Assembly: GCA_050245975.1 (NCBI GenBank)
Contig: JBFWWW010000037.1
Span: forward strand, 1-24,983
Origin: JBFWWW01 sp050245975
GTDB lineage: Bacteria > Pseudomonadota > Alphaproteobacteria > Rhizobiales > Hyphomicrobiaceae
Length of the DNA: 24,983 nt
Direction: 5' to 3'
In this document: piece after piece, positions 1 through 7,922 of the stretch
Layout of the letters: every line of letters begins with the position of its first letter
How positions within the stretch are numbered: position 1 is the first letter of the stretch
Position numbers and translations under genes: made by a program
The notes under the pieces: model-generated
Told to the model about the DNA's origin: nothing
Database searches by the model: none
Seen by the model: the letters and a program-made list of their open reading frames with translations, nothing else

Positions 1-494
1 AGCCCCGTCAGCATCGCTGCCAGACCCGGCACGAAGCCGACCGCTGCGACCGCCTCGAACGGCTGGCCGCGCGGCATGCCGGTCAAACCGCCCCACAGCG
101 CCGCCGCCAACCCGGTTGCCGCCAGACCGAGCGCGAACACCACCCAGCCCAGCCCTGTAAAGATGTGCGCGATAGCCCGTCCCACGCGATACTGCTCCGA
201 CCTTGTTTCCTCAACCGCAGGCCGCGCGCGACGCTGTGCGCGGGCCTGCGCCTTCTGTCCCTCGCCATTGACCGAACCGCGCCAGCCGATCTGCGGCGGC
301 GGCGGACCGCTGCCCCGCGACACGCCGATGCGCGCCAGCGCCTCGCGGGCCCCCGCGGCTTCCGGCGTGAAGCTGTAGTGGTCGGTCAGGTGGCGGTAGA
401 ACTGTATCGCGTAGTCGATTTTCCCCTCGGCCTCGGCGCGGCGTCCCGCATCGAGAACCTGGGTCGGCGTAAACTGTGGCGTCCCCTGCACCAT
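1..494 (-). CDS. Partial membrane protein with TPR-like N-terminus
   Basis: The reading frame is open from an ATG at 494 to the left edge, so the C-terminus is missing. The start is supported by a GGGAG ribosome-binding site 8 bases upstream. The first 60 residues are soluble and contain a TPR-like helical pair (about residues 19-55, with DYAIQFYRHL). A basic, proline-rich linker follows. Two hydrophobic stretches then look like membrane helices (about residues 105-135, and the last 17 residues visible). I do not recognise the family; it resembles uncharacterised alphaproteobacterial membrane proteins. The shape, a cytosolic repeat domain tethered to a membrane domain, suggests an inner-membrane protein that binds a partner, but this is inference. 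Confidence 0.65.
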   Translation of the reverse strand, partial: MVQGTPQFTPTQVLDAGRRAEAEGKIDYAIQFYRHLTDHYSFTPEAAGAREALARIGVSRGSGPPPPQIGWRGSVNGEGQKAQARAQRRARPAVEETRSEQYRVGRAIAHIFTGLGWVVFALGLAATGLAAALWGGLTGMPRGQPFEAVAAVGFVPGLAAMLTG

Positions 495-516
495 TCAGGC
501 GCTCCCGCAGTAAAGG

Positions 517-530
517 ACTGTAAAAACAGT
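517..530. promoter_or_regulatory. Short inverted repeat upstream of the partial membrane-protein gene
   Basis: ACTGT-AAAA-ACAGT lies 23 bases before the start codon of the leftward gene at 494, in the 108-base gap after the DUF2064 gene. It could be an operator, but it is short and does not match a LexA or Fur site. It is the only notable structure I see in this gap. Confidence 0.2.
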
Positions 531-602
531 ACAACAGGAGGGCGCCGGCGCGCCAGCACGCATCGGGCGATCGCAACCCGCACCAGGTTGGTCGCCTGTC
601 GA

Positions 603-1253
603 TCAGGGCGACGGGATAACAGTCCGCCCACGGATTGCCGCCGTTTCCGCATAATCCGCGCCGTCGTCGACGTCGCGGAGCCTGTCGACGAACGCGACAG
701 CGGCCTCGCCGAGATTGGCCTGGGTATCAGCCAGCGCATGGGGGGAGGACCAGCGCACGCCTGCGAACGGCCTCGGCACGCGCGGCGTCCGGCGCGCGCC
801 TGCCAGCCAGTAGCCGCCGTCGCATGCGGGACCCAGCACGACGTCGCACCGGCCCAGACTCCGGAACGCGGCCCACAAATGCGCCGGCCGGACACCCGGA
901 ATATCGGAGCCGATGATCAGGACCGGGCCGCGCGGCGATCGATCGAGTATGCGCTGCATACGACGGCCGAGGTCACCCCGCCCCTGGGGCATGCAGCGAC
1001 AGGCTGACGGCCAGCCGCGCGCCCCGACCGCTGTATCCGGAGCCACCGCCAGCAGGGTCTCCCAGCGTGGATCAGCCGTCAGGCGGCGGAGCAGAGCCGC
1101 GCAGGTGTGGCGATAGAACCGGGCCGCGGCCACCGCGCCGACATCGCGCGCCAGCCGCGTCTTCACCGCGCCCAACACCGGCAGCCGCGCCATCACCACC
1201 ACGCGGCGGCGCGGCGCACCGCGTCCGGCATCGGGCTCGGGTCTTGCTTTCAC
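603..1253 (-). CDS. DUF2064 / TIGR04282-type transferase
   Basis: The 216-residue product belongs to the family named rSAM/selenodomain-associated transferase 1 (DUF2064), a GT-A-like nucleotide-sugar transferase fold. The N-terminal strand and loop VVVMARLPVLGAVKTRLA (residues 18-35) matches the family's nucleotide-binding start. GSDIPG (115-120) and GPACDGGYWLAG (141-152) are the expected metal- and substrate-site motifs. The GTG start overlaps the stop of the upstream metallo-beta-lactamase gene as GTGA, so translation is probably coupled. Family members often occur with the family-2 glycosyltransferase found here at 2380-3069. The substrate is unknown. No selenodomain or arsenosugar radical SAM gene is visible in the window. 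Confidence 0.88.
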   Translation of the reverse strand: MKARPEPDAGRGAPRRRVVVMARLPVLGAVKTRLARDVGAVAAARFYRHTCAALLRRLTADPRWETLLAVAPDTAVGARGWPSACRCMPQGRGDLGRRMQRILDRSPRGPVLIIGSDIPGVRPAHLWAAFRSLGRCDVVLGPACDGGYWLAGARRTPRVPRPFAGVRWSSPHALADTQANLGEAAVAFVDRLRDVDDGADYAETAAIRGRTVIPSP

Positions 1254-2257
1254 GCCTTCACGGACACCGGTACGAACGCATACCCCTTGCCGTCCTTGCG
1301 GATCGTGCCGGCCCCCGGCATGCCGTAGTGATAGCCCGTCACCGTAACCTCATCCGCAACGACCCGGTCGAACATCTTGCGCCGGTTAGCCTCCGCCTTG
1401 GCGGGATCGGCATCGAAGGCCGCGTGCCAGTCTGGGTGCCGGACGAACAGCGCGGGAATGTTCGTCACGTCGCCCAGCACGATGAGCTGGCGACGGCCGG
1501 AGCTGACCAGATAGCTCGTGTGGCCTGGCGTGTGGCCGTTGGTGTTGATGGAGCGAACGCCCGGCACCGCATCCTTGTTGTCCGCCACCTGGCGGATGTT
1601 CTTCCAGGTCGGAAACGTGGACTGCATCCGGTTGACGAGACCTTTCATCGCGTCGGGCACCTTCCCGGGCAGCGCCGGATCGGTCCAGAATTTGTATTCG
1701 CCTTCCGGCACCACGATCTCGACGTTGGGAAACACCTGTGCGTTGGTATCCTTCGCCATCAGTCCCAGGATGTGGTCGGGGTGGAAGTGGGTGACGACGA
1801 TGCTGTCGATCCTCGTGATGCCGGCGGCTTTCAGCATCTCCTTCTTGACGATCAGGCCCGCCGTCGGCGCCAGCTGCCCGCCCGTCCCTGAATCGAACAT
1901 CGTCACCTTGCCGCGACGCTTCACGACCGTGACCGTGAACGGGATCGGCACGTAGCCGTCGGGCAGTCCCGCCGCCTTCAGCTCCTCCTTGGTCGCATCG
2001 ACCGACACACCCTTGATGAAGTTGGCGTCGTGCGCCTTCTGCCAGGTGCCGTCATAGATCTGCGTCACCTCGATGTCGCCGATCTTGAACCGGGCGAACC
2101 CCTTCTCCATGAGGGCCGCGGCATCGGGCGCGCCCTTCTTCTGGGCATATGCGGGCGCGATGAATTCCAGCGGTCCGTCGAGGCCGAACGCCGCTCCGGC
2201 AGCAGCGGCCGAAACAAAGAACCCGCGCCGTGTCAGTTTCTCCATGCCGTTGGCCAT
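1250..2257 (-). CDS. Tat-exported MBL-fold metallohydrolase
   Basis: The 335-residue product has a twin-arginine signal (TRRGFF at residues 9-14, then an alanine-rich core) with likely cleavage after AYA at 38, so it should act folded in the periplasm. The metallo-beta-lactamase fold is shown by H157-x-H159-x-D161-H162 (THFHPDH), a later GHTPGH, LGDVTN supplying the bridging Asp, and a C-terminal GYHYGMPG histidine. These are the ligands for a binuclear metal site. The start at 2257 is preferred over an in-frame start at 2311 because GGGAGG lies 9 bases upstream of it. The gene lies between two glycosyltransferase-type genes and overlaps the second by 4 bases. The substrate is not predictable; lactonase, quinoprotein-relay and general hydrolase roles all occur in this family. 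Confidence 0.92.
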   Translation of the reverse strand: MANGMEKLTRRGFFVSAAAAGAAFGLDGPLEFIAPAYAQKKGAPDAAALMEKGFARFKIGDIEVTQIYDGTWQKAHDANFIKGVSVDATKEELKAAGLPDGYVPIPFTVTVVKRRGKVTMFDSGTGGQLAPTAGLIVKKEMLKAAGITRIDSIVVTHFHPDHILGLMAKDTNAQVFPNVEIVVPEGEYKFWTDPALPGKVPDAMKGLVNRMQSTFPTWKNIRQVADNKDAVPGVRSINTNGHTPGHTSYLVSSGRRQLIVLGDVTNIPALFVRHPDWHAAFDADPAKAEANRRKMFDRVVADEVTVTGYHYGMPGAGTIRKDGKGYAFVPVSVKA

Positions 2258-2379
2258 GACGTCGTACCTCCCTTCGGTGCATCCGCACGCGGCTTGTCCG
2301 CCCGGCGGCAACGCAGGCTACGCAAGCCGCCGCGGCGCGCAAACGCCCGCCTGTTTCCCTCACGCAAAGGTGATGCGCG

Positions 2380-3069
2380 CTAGCCGTAGAGTCGCGCCAG
2401 CACGCGGGACGGCACATGCAGCGCGTGGAGAGCCAGGCACGAGATGTTGCGCACCGAGCGTCGCAGGTAACCTTCTGCTCGGTAGCGTCGTGCACTCGTC
2501 ACGGCGCGCGTGCCGAGCAACACCATGCGGCGCCGGCCGATACGGTGGACGAGATCGACGTCCTCCATCAGAGGCATCGGGGAATACCCACCGATCTCGG
2601 TATAAAGCCGCCGCGAAATCAGCAGGCCTTGATCGCCATAGGGCAGGCGCAACAGCGCGCACCGCAGTGCCACGAGCTTCTCCAGCAGTCGCGGCCGCAC
2701 CCCCACGTCGTCGAGCGCGAACCGGAACGCAGCTGCGACCTGATCAAGGCGTCCGCTGTCGACCCGCTCCATCAGCGCCGAGGCCTCGCGGTCCCACTCG
2801 GGGTTGAGCACTGTATCGGCGTGCAGAAAGAGCAGCCAAGGGAAGCGCGCCCGGCGCGCACCGGCCACGAGTTGCTGGCCGCGGCCCGCCTCGCATTGCA
2901 GCACATCGGCACCGGCCTGATCGGCAATCGCAAGCGTTCGGTCGGTTGACCCACCGTCGACGATGATCACCTCGCGCACCAGACCGTCGACCGCCGCAGG
3001 CACCAGAGCGGTGAGCGTTGCCGCCAAAAAATCCTGCGCATTGAGCGTTGGAATTACGACCGAGATCAT
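2380..3069 (-). CDS. Family-2 glycosyltransferase (TIGR04283-type)
   Basis: This 229-residue protein has the GT-A features of family-2 glycosyltransferases: a VVIPTLN start, VDGGSTDRT (37-45) for nucleotide binding, HADT (83-86) in the position of the DxD metal motif, and MEDVDL in the acceptor region. The sequence GRGQQL after the first Rossmann unit is typical of the subfamily called rSAM/selenodomain-associated transferase 2. It lacks membrane helices, so it is probably cytosolic or peripheral. It appears to be the first gene of a leftward unit with the MBL-fold and DUF2064 genes, with a gap of 122 bases before the MBL gene. I see no clear element in that gap. Confidence 0.88.
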   Translation of the reverse strand: MISVVIPTLNAQDFLAATLTALVPAAVDGLVREVIIVDGGSTDRTLAIADQAGADVLQCEAGRGQQLVAGARRARFPWLLFLHADTVLNPEWDREASALMERVDSGRLDQVAAAFRFALDDVGVRPRLLEKLVALRCALLRLPYGDQGLLISRRLYTEIGGYSPMPLMEDVDLVHRIGRRRMVLLGTRAVTSARRYRAEGYLRRSVRNISCLALHALHVPSRVLARLYG

Positions 3070-3184
3070 CGAAGCGCTTCGCTACCGACCACTGTTGCCG
3101 GCACTATACGGACAGGCCTTTCGCCGCCAAGCTCCAACGCATTTGTTCTTGTTATGTTCTCATGCTCATGCTAGGCGTTCCGTC
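3070..3184. promoter_or_regulatory. Divergent intergenic region with a 12-bp palindrome
   Basis: This 115-base gap separates the leftward glycosyltransferase from the rightward radical SAM gene and should hold both promoters. The perfect palindrome CGAAGCGCTTCG lies directly before the glycosyltransferase start (3070-3081). The right half is relatively AT-rich (TTTGTTCTTGTTATG near 3141-3155). I cannot place -35/-10 boxes with certainty. Confidence 0.3.
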
Positions 3185-4261
3185 ATGGGCAACCTGGTCG
3201 ACAACGACCGGCGGCGCGGCCGCGGCGCGCGGTCCAATCGCTCGAGCCGTTATGACCGCGAGCAGAGGGTGGATACCGACGACGGCTGGGAAAGCCTGGG
3301 CAGCCTCGACGGCTTCAAGACGGAACTGCGGCGCGAGATTGCCCGCAGCATCATCGCCACCAACGACAGCCCCGACATCTCGTTCAGTCAGTCCATCAAT
3401 CCCTATCGCGGCTGCGAGCACGGCTGCATCTACTGTTTTGCGCGCCCGACGCACAGCTACCTCGGGCACTCCGCCGGTCTCGACTTCGAGACCAAGATCT
3501 ATGCCAAGGTCAACGCTGCCGAATTGCTGGAACGCGAACTCGCCAACCCGCGCTACGTCCCGCAGGTGATCGCCCTCGGCGCGGTGACGGATCCCTATCA
3601 GCCGGTCGAACGCGAGCACTGCATCACGCGCTCCATCCTGGAGGTCCTCGACCGGACATCGCATCCCGTCGGCATCGTCACCAAGTCGGCGTTGGTGGTC
3701 CGTGACATCGATATCCTCGCGCGCATGGCCTCCCGGGGTCTCGTCAAGGTCGCGCTCTCCGTCACCACGCTCGACCGGCGCCTCGCACGCCGGATGGAAC
3801 CTCGCGCGGCGACACCACCCAAGCGGCTCGAGGCCATCCGCCTTCTGTCGGAGGCCGGCATCCCCATAGTCGTCATGACGGCGCCGATCATTCCGGCCCT
3901 CAACGACACCGAGATCGAATCCCTGCTGGAAGCTGCCGCCAAGGCGGGCGCCAAAGAAGCGGGCTACGTCCTGCTGCGCCTGCCCATCGAGCTCAAGGAG
4001 CTGTTCCGCGAGTGGCTCGCCACCGAGTATCCGGACCGCGCGGGCCGCGTGATCAACATCCTGCGCTCCATGCACGGCGGCAAGGACTACATCGCCGAGT
4101 TCGGGCACCGCCAGCGCGGGTCGGGACCCTACGCGCAGCAGATCGCCGCGCGCTTCCGGCTGGCGGCCAGACGCAACGGCCTCAACGAGCGCACGCTCAG
4201 GATGCGCACGGATCTTTTCCGTCCGCCCGTTCCCGCCGGCGGCCAGATGCGTCTGTTTTAG
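3185..4261 (+). CDS. PA0069-family radical SAM protein (SPL-like)
   Basis: The 358-residue product is a radical SAM enzyme of the PA0069 family, distantly related to spore photoproduct lyase. The cluster-binding motif is C77-x3-C81-x2-C84 within YRGCEHGCIYCFARPTH. The N-terminus has the characteristic RRGRGARSN segment, which supports the start at 3185. The frame stays open further upstream, but that part reads as noise. TDPYQPVE, VTKSALVVRD and APIIPALND are further segments expected in the family. The biochemical role is not established. It precedes rnhB and ccrM in the same direction. Confidence 0.92.
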   Translation: MGNLVDNDRRRGRGARSNRSSRYDREQRVDTDDGWESLGSLDGFKTELRREIARSIIATNDSPDISFSQSINPYRGCEHGCIYCFARPTHSYLGHSAGLDFETKIYAKVNAAELLERELANPRYVPQVIALGAVTDPYQPVEREHCITRSILEVLDRTSHPVGIVTKSALVVRDIDILARMASRGLVKVALSVTTLDRRLARRMEPRAATPPKRLEAIRLLSEAGIPIVVMTAPIIPALNDTEIESLLEAAAKAGAKEAGYVLLRLPIELKELFREWLATEYPDRAGRVINILRSMHGGKDYIAEFGHRQRGSGPYAQQIAARFRLAARRNGLNERTLRMRTDLFRPPVPAGGQMRLF

Positions 4262-4397
4262 TCCGCATGCGTCCGAGCGACAGAGGAGCCGGGCGCGCCT
4301 CTATCGCCTCTAAGTCTCCGGCCGACACTATCCTCGGTTTTGACACCTCGCCCCGAATCCGCCGAATGTACCCGTTGGATTGCGGGGGCAGGCGGGG

Positions 4398-5045
4398 ATG
4401 CAGGCGACGTTCGAGCTGGAGGCTGCGGAGTTGCGTTTGTCGGGCGGGCCCATAGCCGGCGTGGACGAAGCCGGTCGCGGCCCGTGGGCCGGGCCGGTGG
4501 TCGCCGCCGCCGTCGTCCTCGATCCTGACGCCATTCCGGATGGCATCGCGGACTCCAAGGCCCTCGACGCCGATACCCGCGAAGCGCTTTACGGCGACAT
4601 CATGCGCTCGGCCCGCGCGGTGGGTGTCGGGATCGGCGACGTCGGCCGCATCGAGCGCGACAACATTCTCAATGCGACCCTCTGGGCCATGGCCGAAGCC
4701 GTTTCCGCCCTCGGCGTCCGGCCGAAGCTGGCCATCATCGACGGCAACAAGGCTCCGCGGCTGCGCTGTGCCACCCGCACGGTGATCAAGGGCGACGCCC
4801 AATGCCTGTCCATCGCCGCGGCGTCGATCATCGCCAAGGTGACGCGCGACCGCATCATGATCACGCTCGCCAAGGACCTTCCGGGTTACGGTTTCGAGCG
4901 GCACAAGGGCTATGGCACGCCCGAGCATCAGGACGCCATCCGCCGTCTCGGGCTGACCCCGCACCATCGCCAGGGCTGGAAGCCGGTTCAGCTCGCGATG
5001 GCCCTACTGTCGGCGGACGCCGACAAATCCTTGCTGTCGGCTTAA
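4398..5045 (+). CDS. rnhB: Ribonuclease HII
   Basis: The 215-residue product cleaves the RNA strand of RNA-DNA hybrids and removes misincorporated ribonucleotides from DNA. The family signature GVDEAGRGPWAGPVV supplies D23 and E24. IIDGN supplies D115, and SIIAKVTRD supplies D151, completing the DEDD catalytic set. The length is normal. The ATG at 4398 is preferred to a TTG six codons earlier; both have only a G-rich stretch as ribosome-binding site. It lies in a rightward block with the radical SAM gene and ccrM, an arrangement I recall in other alphaproteobacteria. Confidence 0.97.
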   Translation: MQATFELEAAELRLSGGPIAGVDEAGRGPWAGPVVAAAVVLDPDAIPDGIADSKALDADTREALYGDIMRSARAVGVGIGDVGRIERDNILNATLWAMAEAVSALGVRPKLAIIDGNKAPRLRCATRTVIKGDAQCLSIAAASIIAKVTRDRIMITLAKDLPGYGFERHKGYGTPEHQDAIRRLGLTPHHRQGWKPVQLAMALLSADADKSLLSA

Positions 5046-5153
5046 CCGGCTCGCGCTTCGTTCGGAGCCTGTTTACCCTCCACTGCAAGGGGTTCTTATC
5101 CTTCGCGCGTTAAGCTTGACCGGCAACGGCATTCTAGCGCGTACGGATCGACG

Positions 5154-5678
5154 ATGACTGCGCCCACAGGCCCGCAGACGAACGGTGCACCGGTTCAGGC
5201 CGGCGGCCACGGCCCGCTGTCGTCTGACGAGATCATCTCCCGTCCCCGCGTCGGCGGCCGCATGCCCCGCTCGCCCGAGGATCGCATGCGGCTCGTCGCC
5301 AGCACGTTCGTGCATGGCGCCGACATCAGGAAGATCGCCACGCGTCACGGCATCGCGGTCACGGAGCTGATGTACTGGCGCCGCCTGGCCGAGACTGCGG
5401 CCCTCCATGCCCTCAAGGACGGCCTGCCGGTCGTCGCCGGCGCCGAGGTGGCCGAGCTTCGCGAGCGCGTCGCCGATCTCGAACGCGAGTTGCGCCGCCA
5501 CCGCAAGGCCTCCGACATGTTGATCTCGGCCATCGATCATCAGGCGCCGGCCGAGACCAGGGAATTCGACCCGGCCAGCGTTTCCCAGCTCGCCCGGTCC
5601 CATCTGCAGGCCCGTCTCGCCAGCCTGCGGTCCTCGCTGCTGCGCCGCCGCGTGCCCGCCACCGCGGTCGTCGAATAG
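5154..5678 (+). CDS. HTH/coiled-coil protein resembling transposase OrfA
   Basis: The 174-residue product begins with about 35 disordered residues. A helix-turn-helix follows around residues 44-82 (DIRKIATRHGIAVTELMYWRR). A heptad-rich coiled coil (about 100-120, EVAELRERVADLERELRRHR) comes next, then a basic tail. This order, an HTH of the Tnp_1 type followed by a leucine-rich helix, is that of IS3-family OrfA. However, there is no OrfB integrase and no terminal repeats, and the gene sits inside a conserved housekeeping block. It may be a domesticated DNA-binding protein or simply a convergent HTH regulator. I recognise no named family. Confidence 0.75.
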   Translation: MTAPTGPQTNGAPVQAGGHGPLSSDEIISRPRVGGRMPRSPEDRMRLVASTFVHGADIRKIATRHGIAVTELMYWRRLAETAALHALKDGLPVVAGAEVAELRERVADLERELRRHRKASDMLISAIDHQAPAETREFDPASVSQLARSHLQARLASLRSSLLRRRVPATAVVE

Positions 5679-5781
5679 CACCTGCCTGCCGACTTGCGCC
5701 CGCAACGCACACCCGCCGGGCTGTGTTACTCTCCGCGCCTGTTTCCTGTTGCGTCACAGTCAGCGTGAGAGTTGCGTCCCC

Positions 5782-6921
5782 ATGTTGCAGCCCCGGGCCG
5801 AGCGTCGCCGTGCCAGCGCGTCCATTGCCACCGATTGCGTCCTCGTAGGCGACAGCCTCGACCATCTGCGTCGATTGCCGGACGCCTCGGTCGATCTCGT
5901 GTTCGCGGACCCGCCCTACTATCTCCAGCTCGCACGCGACCTCCTGCGGCCCAACAACACGGTGGTCGATGGTGTCGACGACGACTGGGACAAGTTCGCG
6001 AGCTTCGCCGAGTACGACCGCTTCTGCCGCGACTGGCTCGGCGAATGCCGCCGAATTCTCAAGCCGGACGGCGCCATCTGGGTGATCGGCTCCTACCACA
6101 ATGTCTTCCGCCTCGGCGTCGCGCTGCAGGATCTCGGCTTCTGGATTCAGAACGACGTGATCTGGCGCAAGACGAACCCCATGCCGAACTTCCGCGGCAA
6201 ACGCTTCACCAATGCGCACGAGACCCTGATCTGGGCCGGGCGCGAACGCAAATCGCGCGTCACCTTCAACTACGAGGCTCTCAAGGCGTTCAACGACGAC
6301 CTGCAGATGCGCTCCGACTGGCTCATCCCCATCTGCTCGGGCCCGGAACGCCTCAAGGACAATGGCGGACGCAAGGCGCACCCGACGCAGAAGCCCGAGG
6401 CGCTGCTTTATCGCATCCTTCTCGCCAGCACCGATCCGGGCGACATCGTGCTCGATCCCTTCTTCGGCACCGGAACCACCGGTGCGGTGGCCAAGAAGCT
6501 CGGCCGTCGCTTCATCGGCATCGAGCGCGACGCCGACTACGTGGCTGCGGCCCGCGAGCGCATTGCCGATGTTGTCCCGCTCGGGCCCTCGGCCCTGGAA
6601 ACGGTGCGGTCGAAGCGGACCGAGCCTCGCGTCCCGTTCGGCGCTATCGTCGAGCTGGGCATCCTGTCGGCTGGCGCCACGCTCACCGACGCACGCGGCA
6701 AATTCCGCGCCGAAGTCCGCGCCGACGGCACGTTGGCGTGTGGCGGAACGCAGGGCTCGATCCATCGCCTGGGCGCGGAAATGCAGGGCAAGTCCGCCTG
6801 CAACGGCTGGACCTTCTGGCATTTCGAGGCCGAGGGACGCCTCAAGCCCATCGATATCCTGCGCGCCGAGGCGCGCCGGCAGCTCGGCCTGGAACGGCCC
6901 GTTCTCTACGCTGCCGAATAG
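5782..6921 (+). CDS. ccrM: CcrM-type GANTC adenine methyltransferase
   Basis: The 379-residue product is a beta-class N6-adenine DNA methyltransferase: DPPY (43-46) comes before the SAM-binding DPFFGTGTTG (from D225), with the target-recognition region between them. The C-terminal third (about 280-370, FGAIVELGILSAGATL through GWTFWHFE) is the RAMA-type DNA-binding domain found in CcrM orthologues. In Caulobacter and rhizobia CcrM methylates GANTC late in the cell cycle and feeds into the CtrA/GcrA network. The ATG at 5782 is chosen over an in-frame TTG at 5749. No matching restriction gene is adjacent, as expected for an orphan cell-cycle enzyme. The stop lies 8 bases from the end of the convergent aldo/keto reductase gene. 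Confidence 0.96.
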   Translation: MLQPRAERRRASASIATDCVLVGDSLDHLRRLPDASVDLVFADPPYYLQLARDLLRPNNTVVDGVDDDWDKFASFAEYDRFCRDWLGECRRILKPDGAIWVIGSYHNVFRLGVALQDLGFWIQNDVIWRKTNPMPNFRGKRFTNAHETLIWAGRERKSRVTFNYEALKAFNDDLQMRSDWLIPICSGPERLKDNGGRKAHPTQKPEALLYRILLASTDPGDIVLDPFFGTGTTGAVAKKLGRRFIGIERDADYVAAARERIADVVPLGPSALETVRSKRTEPRVPFGAIVELGILSAGATLTDARGKFRAEVRADGTLACGGTQGSIHRLGAEMQGKSACNGWTFWHFEAEGRLKPIDILRAEARRQLGLERPVLYAAE

Positions 6922-6929
6922 CCTGTGGC

Positions 6930-7763
6930 TCAGAGCATCTCGAGCGGCCCCGCGGTACGCGGCGGCGGATAGGCTGCATCGAGCGCGGCAAGATCGTCGG
7001 CATCGAGTGTGACGTCGAGCGCCTTGGCGTTGGCCTTCACGTGCTCGAGGCCGGACGCCTTGGGGATCGCCACCACGTCCGGATGCCGCATCGTCCATGC
7101 CAGCGCGATTGCCGCGGGATCGACTCCGTGCTTGGCGGCAATGCGCACAAGCGGTTTGTCACGCAGCAGGGCCCCCTGCCCCAGCGGCGTATAGGCCATC
7201 ACCATCACCTGCTTGCGCCGGCAGGCGGCCAGGAGGTCCCACTCGATGCCGCGGCTGCGCAGATTGTAGAGCACCTGGTTGGCGGTGCAGTTGTTCCCTT
7301 CCCTCTCGCGCGTGACCTCCGCCATGTCCGACGCGTCGAAGTTGCTGACCCCCCAGGCGCGGATGCGCCCCTCCGTCCGGAGCTGCTCGAAGGCGGCGAC
7401 GGTCTCGCGCAACGGAACCGAGCCCCGCCAGTGCAGGAGATAGAGATCGATGCGATCCATCTTGAGGCGCTTCAGGCTGCGCTCGCAGGCTGAGATGGCG
7501 CCGCGCCGCGACGCGTTGTGCGGATAGACCTTGCTGACGAGAAAGACCTCGTCGCGCCGGCCGGCGATGGCCTCGGCCACGACCTCCTCCGCGCCGCCCT
7601 CGCCATACATCTCCGCCGTGTCGATCAATGTCAGACCGAGGTCGAGACCAAGCTGGAGCGCTTTCACCTCGTCTGCCCGTCGGCCGCGCTTTTCGCCCAT
7701 GTGCCAGGTCCCGAGCCCCAGGGCGGGGACTGTCTGTCCGGACTTGAGCGTCACGTAGCGCAT
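6930..7763 (-). CDS. Aldo/keto reductase, YeaE-like
   Basis: The 277-residue protein is a soluble NADPH-dependent carbonyl reductase of the aldo/keto reductase superfamily. The catalytic tetrad is visible as D48, Y53 (DTAEMYGEG), K78 (VSKVYP) and H111 (LLHW). The overall sequence resembles E. coli YeaE, which acts on methylglyoxal and other small carbonyls. The ATG at 7763 is supported by GAAGGGG upstream, so 27 further codons of open frame are left out. It is divergent from a Bug receptor gene, with a palindrome between the two. The physiological substrate is unknown. Confidence 0.93.
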   Translation of the reverse strand: MRYVTLKSGQTVPALGLGTWHMGEKRGRRADEVKALQLGLDLGLTLIDTAEMYGEGGAEEVVAEAIAGRRDEVFLVSKVYPHNASRRGAISACERSLKRLKMDRIDLYLLHWRGSVPLRETVAAFEQLRTEGRIRAWGVSNFDASDMAEVTREREGNNCTANQVLYNLRSRGIEWDLLAACRRKQVMVMAYTPLGQGALLRDKPLVRIAAKHGVDPAAIALAWTMRHPDVVAIPKASGLEHVKANAKALDVTLDADDLAALDAAYPPPRTAGPLEML

Positions 7764-7808
7764 CGCAACCCCTTCCCATTCCACGACACCAAGGATAGGC
7801 ACCGCTGC

Positions 7809-7825
7809 GGCATTGCTGCAATGCC
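7809..7825. promoter_or_regulatory. 17-bp palindrome, candidate operator
   Basis: GGCATTGC-T-GCAATGCC is a perfect inverted repeat with 8-base arms around a single T. It lies between the divergent aldo/keto reductase (start 7763) and Bug receptor (start 7923) genes, where a dimeric repressor or activator could control both. No regulator gene is adjacent. The length and symmetry are well above the background I see elsewhere in the window. Confidence 0.45.
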
Positions 7826-7922
7826 ATATCGGACGGTGCTCCACGCGTGGTCAGCCGTCCTGCCTCGTGCTAGGAACCCGCCTTTCGACAGAGCCCACAG
7901 CAACAAGAAACGGACACCGACG

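Noticed and set aside
517..530. Inverted repeat as LexA box
   Set aside because: CTGT and ACAG are only 4 bases apart rather than 8, and alphaproteobacterial LexA uses a GTTC direct repeat. It is kept only as an unassigned repeat.
5042..5123. TTAACC and GTTAAG half-sites upstream of the HTH gene and ccrM
   Set aside because: CtrA often controls ccrM, but only isolated half-sites occur here; no TTAA-N7-TTAA.
5413..7098. Open minus-strand frame of 561 codons
   Set aside because: It is antisense to ccrM and the HTH gene, with low-complexity Ala/Arg/Glu composition and no recognisable motif.
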